Positions 6,852 to 7,251 of a stretch of DNA of 7,251 nucleotides are shown piece after piece. The stretch covers positions 1-7,251 of the forward strand of contig JAUWBW010000095.1 in assembly GCA_030609665.1 (NCBI GenBank), given 5' to 3'. Position 1 is the stretch's first letter. Every line of letters begins with the position of its first letter. The translations under genes and the position numbers were made by a program. The notes beneath the pieces are model-generated. The model saw nothing but the letters and a program-made list of their open reading frames with translations. It made no database searches and had not been told where the DNA came from. Origin of the DNA: Methanosarcinaceae archaeon (GTDB taxonomy: Archaea; Halobacteriota; Methanosarcinia; Methanosarcinales; Methanosarcinaceae).

Positions 6852-6935
6852 GGTACACAATTTGGTATCAAATGCGGTATAAGTCGAAGCCAGCCATTAA
6901 TACAAACACACTGGAACCCACTCCTGTTTTTTGTA
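6852..6935. other. Non-coding remainder before gatB
   Basis: I see no gene here. The only pattern is three GGTA cores at 6852, 6864 and 6876, spaced exactly 12 bases apart (TGGTACACAATT, TGGTATCAAATG, CGGTATAAGTCG). A second T6 run lies at 6927-6932. No hairpin terminator is visible for gatB on the minus strand in this part. Confidence 0.3.
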
Positions 6936-7251
6936 TTATTTGTTCAGACTCTCAAGCACCATTTCCCGCGCTTCCCTTGCATCTGCACGTCCGCGTGTCT
7001 TTTTCATAACCTGACCAACAAGGAAATTCAATGACTGCTCTTTCCCTCCACGATAATCGGCAACCGCAGCCTCATTCTCTTTGATGACTTCCAAAACTGC
7101 CGTGGAGACTACATCATCCTCGACCTTGATGAGTCCTTTCTCCTTGACAATATCAGCCGCGTTGCCACCGGAATCCAGTATCGTTCGAATAACCTCGACC
7201 GCACTCTTTTCAGTGATCTTGTCCTGTGTAACCATCCCTATGATCTCGACC
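6936..7251 (-). CDS. gatB: Asp-tRNA(Asn)/Glu-tRNA(Gln) amidotransferase subunit B, C-terminal end
   Basis: These are the last ~104 residues of GatB, the subunit of the GatCAB amidotransferase that binds mischarged tRNA and converts the attached Asp or Glu to Asn or Gln using ammonia from glutamine. The fragment is the C-terminal GatB/YqeY tRNA-recognition tail: GKI-like segment DKITEKSAVEVIRTILDSGG, EKGLIKVEDD, then LNFLVGQVMKKTRGRADAREA just before the stop at 6936-6938. The VGQVMKKTRGRA signature is characteristic. The frame continues off the window edge (codons upstream of the internal Met at 7235 read ...VEIIG), so the Met is not the start. It is convergent with glnA and the acetyltransferase. 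Confidence 0.93.
   Translation of the reverse strand, partial: VEIIGMVTQDKITEKSAVEVIRTILDSGGNAADIVKEKGLIKVEDDVVSTAVLEVIKENEAAVADYRGGKEQSLNFLVGQVMKKTRGRADAREAREMVLESLNK

Noticed and set aside
6535..6858. Three overlapping open frames of 87-105 codons (two plus, one minus) over the glnA-gatB gap
   Set aside because: No recognisable domain, no ribosome-binding site, three frames open at once and odd composition (His, Trp and Cys rich). The structured-RNA reading explains the segment better, though a decayed coding remnant is not excluded.
6470..6935. Insertion sequence or miniature transposable element
   Set aside because: The 10-bp inverted repeat at 6575/6766 could be read as element ends, but I see no flanking target duplication, no transposase motif, and the internal pairing fits an RNA fold better.
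1..7251. CRISPR array, tRNA or rRNA
   Set aside because: No regularly spaced identical repeats and no tRNA arm pattern or rRNA signature were found on reading the non-coding parts.

Overview
The window looks like euryarchaeal DNA, most likely from a methanogen of the Methanosarcinales. The reasons are an F420-dependent NADP reductase (npdG), an archaeal-type GatB end, an undivided two-half CarB, ribosome-binding sites of the GGTGA type and AT-rich TATA-box promoters instead of bacterial -35/-10 pairs. The genus cannot be fixed from sequence reading alone.

Layout. Positions 1-2822 (minus strand) hold the first 940 residues of carB, the large subunit of carbamoyl-phosphate synthetase; its C-terminal allosteric domain lies outside the window. 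Immediately upstream, where carA might be expected, is a divergent plus-strand remnant of an FMN-binding glutamate synthase (about 2957-3569). It keeps only the last ~200 residues of a protein that is normally just over 500, and has an internal frameshift. After a hairpin plus T-rich terminator come npdG (3717-4436), then glnA (4597-5931), followed within a few bases by a GNAT acetyltransferase gene (5954-6469) that probably shares its transcript. The right edge (6936-7251, minus) is the C-terminal end of gatB, convergent with the glnA unit.

The 466-base gap between the acetyltransferase and gatB is the most interesting part. Its flanks are about 25% G+C, while 6575-6775 is about 47% G+C. That core folds by eye into a closed four-way junction: a 10-bp closing helix around three helical arms, one of which contains tandem G-U pairs that exist only on the plus strand. 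TATA-like boxes lie upstream and a T6 run downstream. I propose a structured noncoding RNA of unknown function; a structured gatB 3' untranslated region on the other strand is the main alternative.

Functionally, most genes concern glutamine or glutamate: CarB and GatB work in glutamine-dependent amidotransfer, GlnA makes glutamine, the broken gene belonged to the glutamate synthase family, and NpdG interconverts the F420H2 and NADPH reductant pools. Whether they are co-regulated is not shown by the sequence. The coding content is otherwise ordinary core metabolism. I see no CRISPR array, intact insertion sequence, tRNA or rRNA.
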